A stretch of DNA of 64,000 nucleotides from Chlorella sp. KRBP (Eukaryota; Chlorophyta; Trebouxiophyceae; Chlorellales; Chlorellaceae). Both the position numbers and the translations under genes were made by a program. Location of the stretch: positions 32,186-96,185 of the forward strand of contig QAXK01000153.1 in assembly GCA_004335735.1 (NCBI GenBank). Reading direction: 5' to 3'. The stretch's first letter is position 1. The number at the start of each line of letters is the position of its first letter. Under the pieces are notes generated by a model. It worked only from the letters and a program-made list of their open reading frames with translations, had not been told where the DNA came from and searched no databases. This document shows, in pieces, positions 35,269 to 48,725 of this stretch.

Positions 35269-38200
35269 TCACGGAGGCCGTAACGCACCGCTCTTGGGCT
35301 TGCGCACGCTGACGTCGTCGTCCATCCGGATGCCCATGTCCAACATAAGCGTTCTGTTGATGATCGACATGACGTCCACATCAGGGGGCAGCTGGGAGAG
35401 CAGCTCCGTCACGCGGCGCGTCTCAATGTCTGCCGCCTGGGCAAAGGGCCTCAGGAGGAAGAGGACGTGGAAGGCGATGAGCGTGATGGTCAGGGCAAAC
35501 GTGAGCGTCTGCAGCGTGACGACGTTCCTGCGCGCGCGGCACAGGATGCACCAGGGACACGCGGTGATTCTCTCACCTCGTGCATACTGCATGGGGCAGT
35601 CCGAATCGCAAGCGAGATAGCAAGAGGCCAGGGTCCGTGCTGCACTTACTGGATGTTGGTTTTGACAAAGTCCTGGAACGCGGTGGCCAGCCGGGTGAAG
35701 CCGCCGCTCATGTCGGGCACCGTGTTCCCTGCAGGTTGCAAACGTGGGCAGCCAGCACTTGAGTGTGGTGGACTGGTGAGCCGTCAATGAATTGGAGCAT
35801 GACTTGGTGCACGGTCACGGTGTTCAACTCACAGTAAAAGTCGTACTCTGGCCCGTTGAGGTACGGGTCCTGTGGCCACAGGCGGTGCAGGTGTGCATGA
35901 AGTCCGATGAGTGGCACCAGCAAGGGCAGCATCAGGGCGTTAGCAGGCTGTGCGGCATCACAGCACTCAGCACTCACGAGGAACTGGAACTTGTCGATGT
36001 AGGAGCCAATCTCAATGTACTTTTCCATCATGCGGTCCAGTCCCTTGCGCGTGAAGGGGTAGAGGTGGTCGTCTGGCGCCTGGCACTCGGTCGCATTGAG
36101 GCAGAGGCAGTCACCCGTGCCAAAGAGGATCTCTGTGCCCCTGTCCCCGGACTGTGTCACGCCAATCTTGACATTGGTGTAGTGCGCGGCGGTCTCATTG
36201 GGCATGGCCTGCAGCCAAGATGGTGACAGGTCAGGGCGCTTGAGATGCTGACAGGTCAGGGCGCTCGAGTTTCGGCGTGATGTGGAAGGGCGTTGCATCG
36301 CAGGATGCTGCTGGTCAGTGAGTGAGCACCACTCACTCCGTGGCCATACAGCGTGAGCGTGTACTCCTTTTGCAGCTCCGCCACGCGGGCCGTGCAGTCA
36401 GCGCGCCTCTGGTTCATCTTGGAGGGGTCAGGCTCATAGGTCAGCTCTTGGAGCCAAAAGTTGTTGCGGTTGTACAGCAACTGCGGGCAGGGTGCAGGGA
36501 AGCGTGCTGGGTTAGGGTGGAGATGTCGCTGAGCAGCTGTAGGTGTGGTGAGGTGGCTGGGCTTTAACGCGACTAACCGTGACATAGTTGACGGCGTTGA
36601 AGAGCGCAATGGGGCCGCTGACTTGCGCCAGGAGCACGTAGCCAATGGCGTTGGCAATGACCACCATGAGGCCCCAAATCACCCAGGGCGCCACCATCTT
36701 GAACTGCGGGGCGCTCGGGCAAACAACCGGAATGGCACCCACACCTCATGGCACCTCCTCGTCAGCATGGCTGCCGTTGCACTGGCATTCCTAAAGCACG
36801 CCCCCTCCTTGAACAGAGCGCTCACCATGATGAGGCGGCTGGGCTCCAGGGAGCGCTTGGTGTAGCGCTGCGCCGAGGGCGGCAGCGAGTGGCCCCACGA
36901 GGTGATGCTGTGCACCACGCCCTGGGCCCACACCATGAAGGCGCTGGGACGGGAGGAGCCGTACTCGTCAGCAGCAGACTCGGAAAACGTGCTGTGCATA
37001 GCGGCGTTGGGCGTGGACTTGGCACCCTGCATGGCACCAACAATGACGCGTGGTGCAAGGATTCCCTTAGCCCCTGGCGTGCCACAAATGCAAAGTGGGT
37101 GAGCAGCTGGCCGGCAGCAAAGCTCGCCCTTGCCGACAATCGTGTTGCGGCTAGGCACGGCGGATATTCACACGGCACACAAGCAGAGCACTAACCGGGT
37201 CCTGGAAGTGCAGCTTTGGCTCGTTGCCTCCCGCAGGGCGCTGCGCGTCTGGCTGCCCTCCTGCTCCTGCAGCGCCGGGCAGCACAATGTCGTCCATGCC
37301 GTCCTCGTGCTCCTCCTCGTCATCCAGGTGGAAGTTGCGCGTGGCCATGCGCTTGAGCAGGCCCAGGGGCACCACCTGCGGGGCAGGGACATGAGGGTCG
37401 TGCTGGTGCTGCAGCAAACAGCTTGCAAGCTACGCACGCCATATCCTGGGAGCGCTGTTCGGCCTGTGCAGGACGGATGTTAGGTGCGCAGGGCCTGGTG
37501 ACTCACGATGAAGATGAAGTAAAAGGAGTAGCGTCTCATGTTAACGGCCTTGACCAGAGTCCATTGGTACAGGGCCAGGATGGTGGCCACCACCACGCCC
37601 ACCACCACCAGCAGGATGAGTTGAACCTTGCTCACGTCCTGTAGGTTCTGGAGCACGAGGGACAGGTAGGCGTCCAGCGTGGCCAGGTAGCCAGGGAACA
37701 GCGCCTGCAGGGCAACACGCATACAGCGCGTGGAGTGACGGTGTGCTCCACATCGCTGTGCTCGGGAACGAAAGAGCTATGAGGCACAAGCAGCGCCACT
37801 GTGGGTGCCATCAGCCTCATCAGCACACACCGTGGGAGCATTGTTGACGATCCACTGCAGGTCCGTGTTGTACTTTGCAAAGGCGCCCAGGTCCCCGTTG
37901 GTCAGGTTAAGCACGCTGGCATTGACGGCATCGGCGTTCTGGACAAAGGAAGCCGCCTTCTGGGCAAACGTGTTGCCCGCCTCCCATAGGCCCATCATGG
38001 AGCTGCCAGACCACGTGCGCATGACGGAAAAGTTGCCCAGGCTCTGGTTGTACTGGATGTTGGCCGACACCGTCACGTTGTAAACACCGTCCTCTGCAAG
38101 TGTGGCACGCACCGCAATGGTGGAGGGAGCACTAGCTCTGTCAGTCCAGCACTGGCCACACGGCACGCAACAGGCAGAACGCCCTGCATGGTTGTGGGTC

Positions 38201-40865
38201 AGGCAGCGTATTGTGCACTCTACGGCATCACGTACCCCACATGTGGCGCAGGTTGAAGGCTGTGGGCATGCGGCGCTGCTTGCCGTTGAAGCCCATGTAC
38301 ACGCCCTGGTGCAGCGTCCTGAAATCAGCCAGCGCCTCGAGGTAGAGCTGCTTGAGGTACGGCAGGTCGGCGGGTGAGGACATGAGCCGCAGCGTGGGCA
38401 CCTCCATCTCGGCGAATATCATGTTGATGGTGCGCGTGTAGACCTGCAGGGCAGCAAGGGAGAGGACGACGTGCACTCGCATGAGAGAACTCTGGCCGTT
38501 GGCGCCCGTGCTTCACACGCACACTATGCGTGACTCAAGCACTCACGGCAATGTATGTCGCCTTGACGCCAGCCTCGCCTGCACAGGCACACAACAGCGA
38601 GCACGGCACGCGTGTTTGGTCAGGTCAGGTCAGGTTGGGCGCGGTGGCGCATATGCTCTGCAGGTGAGCGGAATCTCAGGGCGGGGCGGTCGGGCACGTA
38701 CCAATGTGCAAAAGGTCGTTGACCATGGCGGACTGTGCCTGCAGCAGCGAGATCATGAGGATGAAGGCGCCCAGCTGGATGCAGCACGCCAGCGCCGCCA
38801 GCAGCAGGGAGCGCTGCCAGAAGAGCTTGCGGGGCGATTGCACCAGCGCGCCACCCAGGAGCGCGGCGAGCTTGCGCATGCGCGCCGCCCTCTTGAAGTC
38901 CGAGTCACCGACTGAGTTGCTCTGCGCCTCCGCGTCCTCGGCCAGCTCGTCTCCCTCAGTCGCCTCGTCGGGCGACCCGTGGCCCGCGCCGCCGGTGTGT
39001 GGGTGGCCCATGTGCTGCTGGCTGTGATGCCGTGACATGGGCGACGGGTCGTAGCCAGGCTGAGCCGACACGCGTGTGGTGAGGCCGGTGGGCGGGTGCT
39101 CGTCCTGGCCCCCCGAGACGCTGTTGTCCCGCTCGCTCGTTGGTTGCTCCAGGTCTTGGCCCGCATCTGTCAGCGGGTCGTGGCTAGGCGAGGTGCCCAG
39201 CTCGGGGTTGGTGCTCAACCACGACATGACGCGCATGTTGCTCTGCGCGGCAACCAGGCGGTGGCGACGCAACATGTCACTGAAGGAATTCTTGTGGCCG
39301 TCCGGAGACCGGCGCAGGTGCCGCATCCGTCGGCGACCATGTTTCCCGCGCACGCACCTTTTCGCGCTCGTCCTCCCCGTCTGAGTCCTCATCCTCCTGC
39401 AGGCGGCGGCGCATGCTGCGCCTGCGTGCGTTCTCCTCCTCGTCGTCCCCGTCAGCGTCTCCGCGCGAGCTCATCGCGCCCACCGTGCTGGTCGCCATGT
39501 TCCGGGCGGAGCTTGCGGCGGTCATCACTGCGCGCAGGTTTCAGTGTGACAGCACCAGTTTGGTGAGCCCCACACTGCAGTACCTGCTTGCACCGAGCCC
39601 CACCGCGGCGCCCGCGCAAGCTGCGCTCACGCAGTGTGTGCTCCCTTCACTCGCCTGATCGGGCGACCACGGAACGGCGCGGGGACGTGCCAGCCACGCT
39701 CTCGCCAGCTCCATCTTTCTCAGTATGCGCCTCGTCCTGCCGATCGACGCCCTCGGCCGCCTCGTCGTCGCCCGGGGCCTCGTCCTCCGGCACCGGGTCT
39801 ACGATGCGCAGCTTGCTGGCCCCGCGGCGTGGCGCGCTCTTAGTAGCCGATGCCATGGCGGACGGAAGCGCGTTGCTCGTGATCTCGGTGATAGATGGCA
39901 GTGACTGTTCGGGGCGGGTGCCCAGCTGCTGCATGGCTGACGCAAAGGTCGCGGGGCCCATCGACGGCATGCTGGCTACCGAACGCCTGCCGCCCAGGGG
40001 AATTGTGTCCGGCCCGCCGCTCAGAATCCACTCGGCAAAGTCTGAGCGGCCCACCACTTCGAGCATGGGGCGCAGCAGCACGGAGAAGACGGCCGGGGTG
40101 GTGCCCGGCGTGCGCCTGACGGCCTGCGCGCACAGGAACGCACCGCGAAGCACACGCATCACCGCACGCATCGTGTGCGCCGCCAATCGCTCCTTGCCCT
40201 TGCGAGGCATGCCCCCTGCCTCCCCACCCACACTGCCTGTCCGCACCTGCAGGCACAGCTCGAGGGCGGCACCGTCCCCCGCGTGCATCTGACGCAGCAC
40301 CTGCTGGGGCCCGCAGCGGGTGTCCAGGCCTGCACACGCAGCGGGTGGTTATGAAGGGCAGGACTAAGGAGAAGTGGGGAGCTCCTGCGTTGTTTCGAGG
40401 CTGACGCTGAGGGCCATCAGTCACAAGATGGCGATGAAAGGCACCTGTGCACATCCTCTGCCACCGCGGCAGCACGAGGTGCCCACCCACACTGGCACAG
40501 CCCCTCGCACGCACCGAGGTTCTTCTTCTTGCGCTTGATGGTCTGCTCCGTCGTGCGCAGGCTGGCTGGCGGCGGGCCCAGCGCCCCTGGCACAAACATG
40601 TCCTGCAAGGTCTTGCCCGCCAGCGCCCCGATGAAGTCGCTGAGTGGCCTGTCCACCAGGCAGGCCTCGTCGCCCCTGCCCAGCACCAGGCCTGGCGGGT
40701 AAAGCTCGGCCAGCTCTGGGTGCTCCGATGACAGGACCAGGCCGCTGCTGTCCAGGTGCATGACGCTGCACAGCATGTCGGGGCGCCACAGCTCCACCTG
40801 CATGGCACAGCGGCGCGTGGTCATAAGTGGAGGCCAGGCAAAGCCTGACGAAAGTGGCCAAGGGA

Positions 40866-40926
<61 letters not shown>

Positions 40927-43900
40927 GTGAGGGTCACTCACGTTGAAGGTGGTCTCCTGCAGCCTTCGTGCGCCTGGATTGACCGTCATGCGCATCACCT
41001 GCATGTGCACGTGCGGCTCGGCCAAAAGACCACCTTGTTACCTCAGTTGCTGCTGGTGGTGGCCTGCAGCATGCACTAGACGGGGGAGAGGGAGAACGCT
41101 CAGGTTGCCGTTCTTACCGCAGGCTGTGGGGCGAGCAGGACGGAGGAGGGTGCCATCCCGGCGCCCAGCAGCAGGCCGCTGGTTGAGGCCGAGACGGGAA
41201 GGACGCCCACACGCCACGAGGCACCTGGTGTGCGCAGTGCGACACCCGCCATCTCGAAAAACACCTGAGCAGCAGAGGAAGGAGCGGCTTTGGTTTGTCA
41301 GGACCATAGCGACGCACGCACCAGCGCTTCATTTGCTGCTACATGGCATGCCGCATCAGTGCAGCCTGCTCACCTCATCCGCCAGGCTCTTGGCGGCCTC
41401 ATCCAGGTCAGCATCAGGCGCGGCACCTGCAAGGCAGTAAGGAAAACAACGCAGCGTGCCAAAGTAGTGTGAGTTCCTAGCCTGCGCTTTCTGGGCGGCA
41501 TGCGAGCTGCACGCATTACCACAACAATGAACGTGCAGCTTGCGTCTCTCACCCGCTGGCCTGAGCACGTCCAGCAGCCCGTGCACGTGCATGCCCTCCA
41601 CCGCGTGCAGGTCCAGGTCAAAGAGCGAGGCCGAGTCCGGGCCCGACAGGCACTGCGTCACGTAGCCAAACGCGTCCACCAGCAGCACCACGCGACGCTC
41701 GTCCAGGGCCTGTAGTGCGCAACAGGGGCACGACAACAGGGGCACAAAGGGATGATGGTGGAGTGGCACGCTGATCAGGGCAAGTGCAGGCCTCACACGT
41801 GGTGCTAGCGCCGTCCAGGAACACAACCACATCCCCAACACTCACCTCGCGCAGTGTGCGCTCCTCCAGCCACGCCACGTAGACCGTGTCGTCCGCCCCC
41901 TGCCCGGCGGCGCGGCGCTGCATCCTGAGCTTGAAGGGGCGCGGCACGGCCTTCTCCTGCAGCGTCACGCTCTGGAGCGGCACCGACAGGCCGCTACGGC
42001 AGCTGTAGGGCGGCAGGGTGCTCTGCAGCACCGTCTGCACACGCCAAGCCACGCATAGCAGGGCAAGCAAAGGGGGAGGTGTCGCTCATTCGGAGCTCTG
42101 CACTTGCTGGGGAAGCATGCACGCTGTCAGCTGCGCAAGGCACGTGGCTTACCGGCCAGATGGGTCGGTGCAGCTGCGCGAATGGCTCAACCATGAGCTG
42201 CTCCATCGCCCAGTTGCTGGCGTTGGCCATGGCCTGGGTGCGTGTGCGCCCCAGCATCTGAGCCAGCGCCTCGGTGATGTGGCACAGCTGGCCCCGCGAG
42301 TTGGTCACGAGCATCAGCTCCTGCGAGGTGAAGGAGGGCGGTCGGGGCGGAGTGGGGCAGAGCAAGCATTGGGTTTGGGTGCCGGCCGTCACCACCTCAG
42401 CACACTGCGCCCGCAACCACGAGTCAGCTCGCATCTCACCCTGAACGCCGGCGCAGTCTCGGGACTGGCCGCCGGCTTGGCGCTGCCGCTCGCCGCGATG
42501 GCCGGCGCCTCCGACGCTGCGCCCTTGAGGATTGGCACGCCGGACGCGCTGTAGCGGCCCTGGCCCACCGCAAGGGGCGCCACGCTGTGCCTGGACGGGT
42601 CGGCGGAGGCAGGCGAGAGGCCGGGGCCGTCCGCGGCGAAAGCCGAGGCGAGGAATTCCTGCACCACGTCACGGTCCTCGTCCGACAGGCCGGCCTGAAC
42701 AGGGAGCAGCGGGACGGTGTGCTGCTCAGCGTAGAGCGACTCGGCCACCGCCCCAGGGCCAGCACCAGCACCAGCGCTAGCGCTAGCCTTGTCGGGATCC
42801 TCGGTGGGAGGCTGTTGGGGTGGAGGCGACGGCGACGTTCCGTGGTGCGACGCGTCCTGGTGGTAGGCCGGGGGCGCGGGCACCTCGAGCACGCCTTGGG
42901 ACGGCTCCAGCATCAGGAGGGCGGAGCTGTGCTCGTCGTGGATGCTGCACAGCAGGTTAGCTTCGCCGTCGGTCTCCAGGGTGTCCGCATTTGGAGGGAG
43001 GGGGAGCGGGGCGGCCGACGGCACAGGCTGGCGGGGCGGTGGGGGAGTGGGTGTGTGGAAGAAAGGGGCTGCAGGCACGCTGGCGGCTGCTGAGATTGCC
43101 GTGTGGGTGGAGGCGAGGGTGCCCGGGGCGGCCACGGAGGAGCGCTTGGAGGGGGGGACTGTGTGGGTGGGCGGCTTGTCCGTGGTGGGAGGGCGGGGCG
43201 CGTGCATGGTGACCCATTTGGCGGACGACTGGTCCTCACAAGCGTTGGCGCGAGTCAGCTGCAGCTGGTGAAAGTTGATCGCTCCGAAACCTGCGCATCG
43301 TGTGTGGTAGGAGCAAGCACACTTTGACTTTCCGGCTGCCGCAGCTTGCGCGAAAGAGCGCGTCGCTCGGCCCCCTTCGTCGCAACTGCATATGCCCCGC
43401 TCACCGGCGTTGCTAAGCTTGACGTCCAGCATGGCGGCGTCCGCATACTTGTGCGCCATGGACACGCACTTGACGGACCAGCTGTACTCGGATCCGCGCG
43501 GCACGGCCTTGCCGTTCAGCGCGTTGAGCGCGAAGGCCGGCAGCAGTCCGTTGCCGCCGCCTGCTGCCGCCTGCTGCTGTTGCGGCTGCTGCCCCTTGGA
43601 ACCGATGCCGCTGTTCTGGTGGTAGTCGCTGACGGCGCGCACCAGTTGCTTCATGCCGCTGTGGTCGTCGCCGCCGCGCATCAGAGGGTCGCCGGGCAGC
43701 TCGGCAAACGTGTCGTGCTGCAGCTTGGACAGCAGCTGGCGCGCGTCCTTGAGCGCACTGCACAGTGGGCATCAGTTCAGTCGTGGAGGTCAGAGTATGC
43801 ACGAGGCCGGGGAGAGTGGGGTCGAGCGGGACGAGGCGAAGCCGCAACGTGCGCGTACCTCGCGAGCTGCGGCGCCCCCGACACGACCAGGTTGGACAGC

Positions 43901-46900
43901 TTGGAGCCCGCAATGTCCTTGGAGCTGTGCGCCAGCCAGTCCTGTGCGCGTGTGAGCGGTTTTTACACACGAGGTGTGTCGCGCGCTCTGCTCGAGCTAG
44001 CTCTGGCCAGGCGTTGGCACAGCTATCAGCTGGCAAACCTCACCTCGAAGCGGGGGCAGCCGCCGAGGATGGTGTCGTCCGGCGCGACCCACAGCGTGGC
44101 CGTGTCCTTGCGCGTGTTGAGCGGTTGCAGGATGGCCAGGAAGCACGTGTCCTCGCCGGTGCCGCTGATCCGGAGCACCGTCACGTAGACCGGCGTCAGT
44201 CGCTTCTCCTTGGTCACCACCAGCTGGCTCCAGGTGCGGTTCATGAACACTTCGTGACCTGCACAGCACCATACGCAGGAAAAACACCAGGTGAGGTCAC
44301 CTTGTCGTGCGCCACCTTGGCCACCTGGACCACCACCAAGTGCAGCGGGTCGCCCGCCATGCACACGCACCAGTGGCGATGTAGCGCGACACCCACGAGG
44401 CGTGCATGTCGGCCACCTGTGGCGGCAGCATGATGCTCAGGTTCTTGCCCTTGAGCTCGCCCTTTGTGAAGCCCAGCAGGTCCAGGGCCGCCTGGTTGGC
44501 CAGCTGGATGGTGGACTGGGCGTTGACCACCAGCACGCCACGAGCTGGGTCCTCGTCGTCCATGCCACCATACCCTATACAAGCGGAACAAACAAGGAGA
44601 CAGCAGCCACACGTTAGCGGTGTGTAGCGTGCAGGCACAGTCCCGCAGTCACTTAGTTGCAAGTGCAGCCGCCCGCAGGTCACTTGTTGTTTGCGTGTCG
44701 CGCTCACCGGCGTTGAGCAGGGCGGCCCTCACGCGTGGGTCGCGCACTTGCACCCCTCCCAGCGCCTCGTGGTTCTTTTCATCCTCCTGCACAGTCTCCA
44801 GCCGGTCAGCCTCCCTGCGCACGGCACAGGGCGCCAGCAGCCAGTGTGAGAGGAGCTTACGGGTGCGACAGCGGCAAGAGACGAGCTCAGCACGGGTGAG
44901 TCGTCACTCACGTGAACCAGCGTGCTGCCTGCCATGGCTCCAGCCGCACATGCTCCAGGAACTGCGCCGGCAAGGTGTGAGAGCACACTGGTTTGTGCGA
45001 ATGTTTAGGCCAGGGAATGGAACGCAGGCGGCACACACACACAAGCTCTTGCATACCTTGGCGTAGAGTCGGACCATCTTGACCTGCCCGGCCTGGCGCT
45101 GCAGCACTTGCCTGCGCGCAAACAAGCACGTCAACAGTGTAACACGCCGCGCCTCCACAACAAGGCACACATCACGCAGCTGGGGCCAGTACGGTGAAAC
45201 GCGCCGCGTGCACACCATGAGCCACCGCACACACGCGCCACAGCGGCCCCACTCACTTGTACACTCTGTCGGCGTTGCGGATGGCCAGGTCCAGGTTGGC
45301 CAGGATCTGAGCCAGCGTGTTCATCTGCACCTTTGCGTGCGTCAGGCTCTGCCAGAAGCGCTGCGTGCAGTCCAACGCCTCGCGGTGGCACCGCAGCGCC
45401 AGCCTGCATCAGGCAGGCGGCAAGATCCTTGGAGTATCGGCTCTACAATGCAAGTGTTCCATCCCAGCGGCCCCCAGTGCAGCGGCCCCCCCAACGCTCA
45501 CTGGTAGTCCTTGTTGAACTCGACCCAGGTGGCCAGCTCCGCCTCGGTGCTCATGCCGTTGCCGCTGCCGCCGTGCTGGGCGTGCTGCTGCTCACGCGAG
45601 AACATGGCGTAGCGCGTGAGGATGCCAATGTCCAGCTTGGTGATGGTCTGCAGCTGCTTGTAGCCCGACTGGTACGACAGCTGCACGTCCATGAGGAAGC
45701 TCGAGTACCTGCACAGGTAGGAGTAGGGTTCGGATAGGGTAGGGATAGGGTTCGGATAGGGCACGAGGTGGTGGGAACACCACCAGTGGTGATCCGCGCA
45801 CTGCCGTTGGTACAGTGTGAGTCGTGTTGCTTGTAGACGCCAGCTGCACTCACAGAATGATCATGAACGGGTCCTTTGACAGCTGCACCATGCCAATCTG
45901 CACGCAGGCACATGTAATGCACCACAGCGTTGGCACTTGACGCATTCTGTGTGCACGGCCGCAGAGCCGCCCCACCGCGTGCACAGCGTGGCCCCCCTCC
46001 TGCATCACACCTTGAGGATGAGCTCAGCGGTGAAGACGGCCTCAGGGTCGAGTTCCGTGGGCGAGACCCACTTGCGGCAGCAGCGCGCCATCACCTCCAC
46101 CAGGCGGGAGCTGCTCAGCTCAGGCAGCTCACGCGCGTCAGGGGTGGGCTTCCTGCGGCGCAACAGCGGTGCGCAGATAAACTTGTTGTGCAGCTGTTCC
46201 ACATGCCAAAGGCACACCATGCGGTGGAAGGCCTGCAACTGATCAAGTCACCACAAGAGCTTCAGCCTCACTTGAACGTGTTGAGCATGTCGCGCTGTAC
46301 CCAGCGCAGGCGCGCCCACGAGGCCAGGTAGCCCAGGCCCGCCACGGGCAGCAGGGTGGCCCACATGACCACCGTCACCACCCAGCGCGCGCGCGCGTCC
46401 TCGTCCTGGTGGTTGGCGTCCCAACCTGCAAAGAGGCCACAAGGCAGAGGCGAGAGAACCCAGCAAGACACTTGAGGGAACAGAGTGCTGACGGGCAAAT
46501 GGATGCAGAACCGCACGTGATCCAGGGCAAATCATCCCTGTGTGGGCGTGTGCACTCACGGATGTTGAAGGCAATGATGATCCACAGCCCGCAGCACCAG
46601 GTGACCGAGGTGTAGGCGGCCGTGCGCACGTGGTTGACCCACGCCGTGATGTGCGGCTGCCAATACCTGCACAGTAGTGCACAGGGACCCAGCGCTCAAC
46701 ACGTGACCTCACACCCTCCACAATGTGCGCTGAGCACCGCGCGACATGCTTGCGTGCTGCTTGCAGGCGCTCACAGCACGGTGCAGGTGAGGTAGAGCAG
46801 GAGGCCGAGCATGGCGGTGCTGGCCCACTTGGGCGTGTAGACCAGGAACGAAATGATGGTCAGGACCATGCGCGTCAGGCACACGTGCAGCTCAGTCCTG

Positions 46901-48129
46901 TGTGCACACGGTAGCACGCCGGCACACACATGGTCAGCATGTTGACAGGCTGCTGTAGTTTGAGCCCGCCTGCTGGTTGTTGGTCCCATAAAGGTCGCCT
47001 GAGCCAGCCCACCCGACTAGTTAAAGCTCGGGCCGCTCACTGGATCTGCATGACTGCGCTCGTGTCCACCGTCATGAAGTTGAGCTCCAGGTTGCCCATG
47101 CAGAAGAGGCCCACGCACACGAGCAGCAGCAGGCTGGCCACCACCGACACGATGGCGTGGATCGAGTGGGGCATGCTCCAGCACGCTGCGAGCGGTGCAG
47201 CAGCGCATGCCAGCACAGGCGCGTGAGTGTAGAGCCACGGCTGCTTGCGCCGCTCCAACACGTAGTGCACGGCAGGGCGCACGTACCAACGTCTGGGAAC
47301 TCCTTGTTGTAGTTGAGCTCCGCAGCGGGCACGCCAAACATCTGACAGTCCAGGGCGATGAGCAGCAGGGACAGCGACATGATGTCCAGGGTCTGGTAGA
47401 AGATGCGGCCCCACCAGCGCAGCGTGATGATGGGCCTGCGGGGCGCAAGGGGCGCAGGGTGAGGCACACTCGGCCACGCTTCCCCACACAACCGTGCAAG
47501 CAGCAAAGTGTGCTTCTCCACGCCACGCACCACTGCAGCTCGAGTTTGTTGTGCACCCAGGCCCAGCCAGCCCACAGGAACACGAGCACCGACACCATGA
47601 TGCCGGCCACAAACAGGTAGAACCAGGCCTGCCAGAACATGTAGCCCTTGATGCTCATGAACTGGCGCATTGAGATCCAGTTGAGGATGCGCCACCAGAG
47701 CTGGTCGCTGGGGATGGTGAAGCGGCCGGGCTGCACCACGAGCAAAAAGAGCTGCAGCCAGTCCAGCGCCAGGCGCACCACCATGTAGAGCAGCTGCGTG
47801 TTGGTCGGCCGGGGCTTCTCCTTGCACACTGCACGGGCAGGGGAGGGGAGGGGGCAGCGGGGCAGCGCTGGCGGGATCCGCACCGGGGCACTTGTGAGTG
47901 TTGAGCACCGCAGTACGGGTGTGGGGCCACGCACCCGCATACAGTGCGCCAAAGGTGGCGTTGAGGACGACGCGGTCGTCCGAGTACTCTCCATCTGCAC
48001 CTGCACTCAGCACTCAGCAGCAGGAGCACAAGTTTTGCCGGCATCCTGGCGGCGCCACCAGGCGGTACGCGTGCTGGTCTCGGACGAGCGGCGTCCCCCC
48101 ATGGTCCCATTGCCCTTCCTAGCACCCAT
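35269..48129 (-). CDS. Giant TmcB-like multi-pass membrane protein with PAS domains (tandem copy B)
   Basis: Paralogue of the gene at 20741-33864, same strand and domain order. N-terminal membrane region: MVVRLALDWLQLFLLVVQ, AWFYLFVAGIMVSVLVFLWA, IMSLSLLLIALDCQMF, VTWCCGLWIIIAFNI. PAS block LVVNAQSTIQLANQAALDLL at ~44,500, LMLVTNSRGQLCHIT at ~42,310, and a further block VELWRPDMLCSVMHL at ~40,800. C-terminal membrane helices lie at ~38,800 (LLLAALACCIQLGAFILMI), 37,600, 36,690 and 35,510. The last exon ends VRKPKSGALRPP then TGA at 35269. The 5' end is the weak point: exon 2 (about 48004-47939, DGEYSDDRVVL) needs a preceding phase-1 exon, and the best candidate starts at ATG 48129 with a gtaccg donor; in-frame ATGs at 48276 and further up are possible. 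Ligand and signalling output are unknown; PAS domains usually bind flavin, haem or small molecules. Confidence 0.78.
40868..40925. repeat. (GCA)19 microsatellite in an intron of TmcB-like copy B
   Basis: About 19 uninterrupted GCA units, read as CTG repeats in the transcript sense. It lies between the exon ending QETTFN (minus strand, donor at ~40,940) and the exon starting VELWRPD (~40,800), so it is intronic even though the minus frame would read poly-Ala. Confidence 0.9.
45721..45763. repeat. Short GGATAGGG/GGGTTC tandem tract in an intron of TmcB-like copy B
   Basis: The segment consists of imperfect repeats of a ggatagggt / agggttc unit, about 2.5 copies of roughly 16 bp, just outside a splice site on the minus strand. 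It resembles degenerate G-rich telomere-like sequence on the plus strand. Confidence 0.6.
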
Positions 48130-48725
48130 AATGCGTGCAGCTTGCCAGCCATTGCCTTTCCGCAGACTCTCTGCGTTCCCTTGCGCCTGGCAATCGCCGC
48201 GAACAATGCCACGCGGTGCGCGGATGGCACGCCCCTCCTCCCCGTGCGCGTCGACCGCGACAGGGCGGATCGTCATTCTCCGCGCACCTTGGAAGTGCGC
48301 GATGTCGACCCTGCGAGGCCAGCGCGCGAAGCAGCACGAAGTCAACGCTACGGCAACTTGAGAGGCGGCGAGAGCCCACACCTCTACCACACCCCACAAC
48401 ACACGCAGCGCAGGACCCCTTAAGCTCACCCTGAGGTGCTCGACGCCGCGCTGCTCACGCCAGAGCGGGCCTCAGACGGCGGCATCCTTCTCGTCGTGCG
48501 TGATCAGGGATCACGCCATCGCAGGAAGGTATGCGGCCGACCTGCGCTTCCTTTCCGAGCTCGCTGCTATGGGCCTTTCGTGTGTGTAGCTCACTCTCCT
48601 CTCGCACTTCGACCTCCGCTTCTCGATGTGAACTCGTGGGGTTCCCGTGGAGATCCACGACTCTACGGCGACGGTCATGCGGACCCTCAAACCCATTGCC
48701 ACTGTCGCCATTCGCCATTGCCACT
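48130..48725. other. Spacer: TmcB-like copy B upstream region and DNAAF5 3' UTR
   Basis: About 600 bp. The left part is the promoter and 5' UTR of copy B and may include more of its first exon, since a minus-strand frame stays open to ~48429. The right part is the 3' UTR of the HEAT-repeat gene that ends at 48726. No repeat or RNA gene was recognised. Confidence 0.5.
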
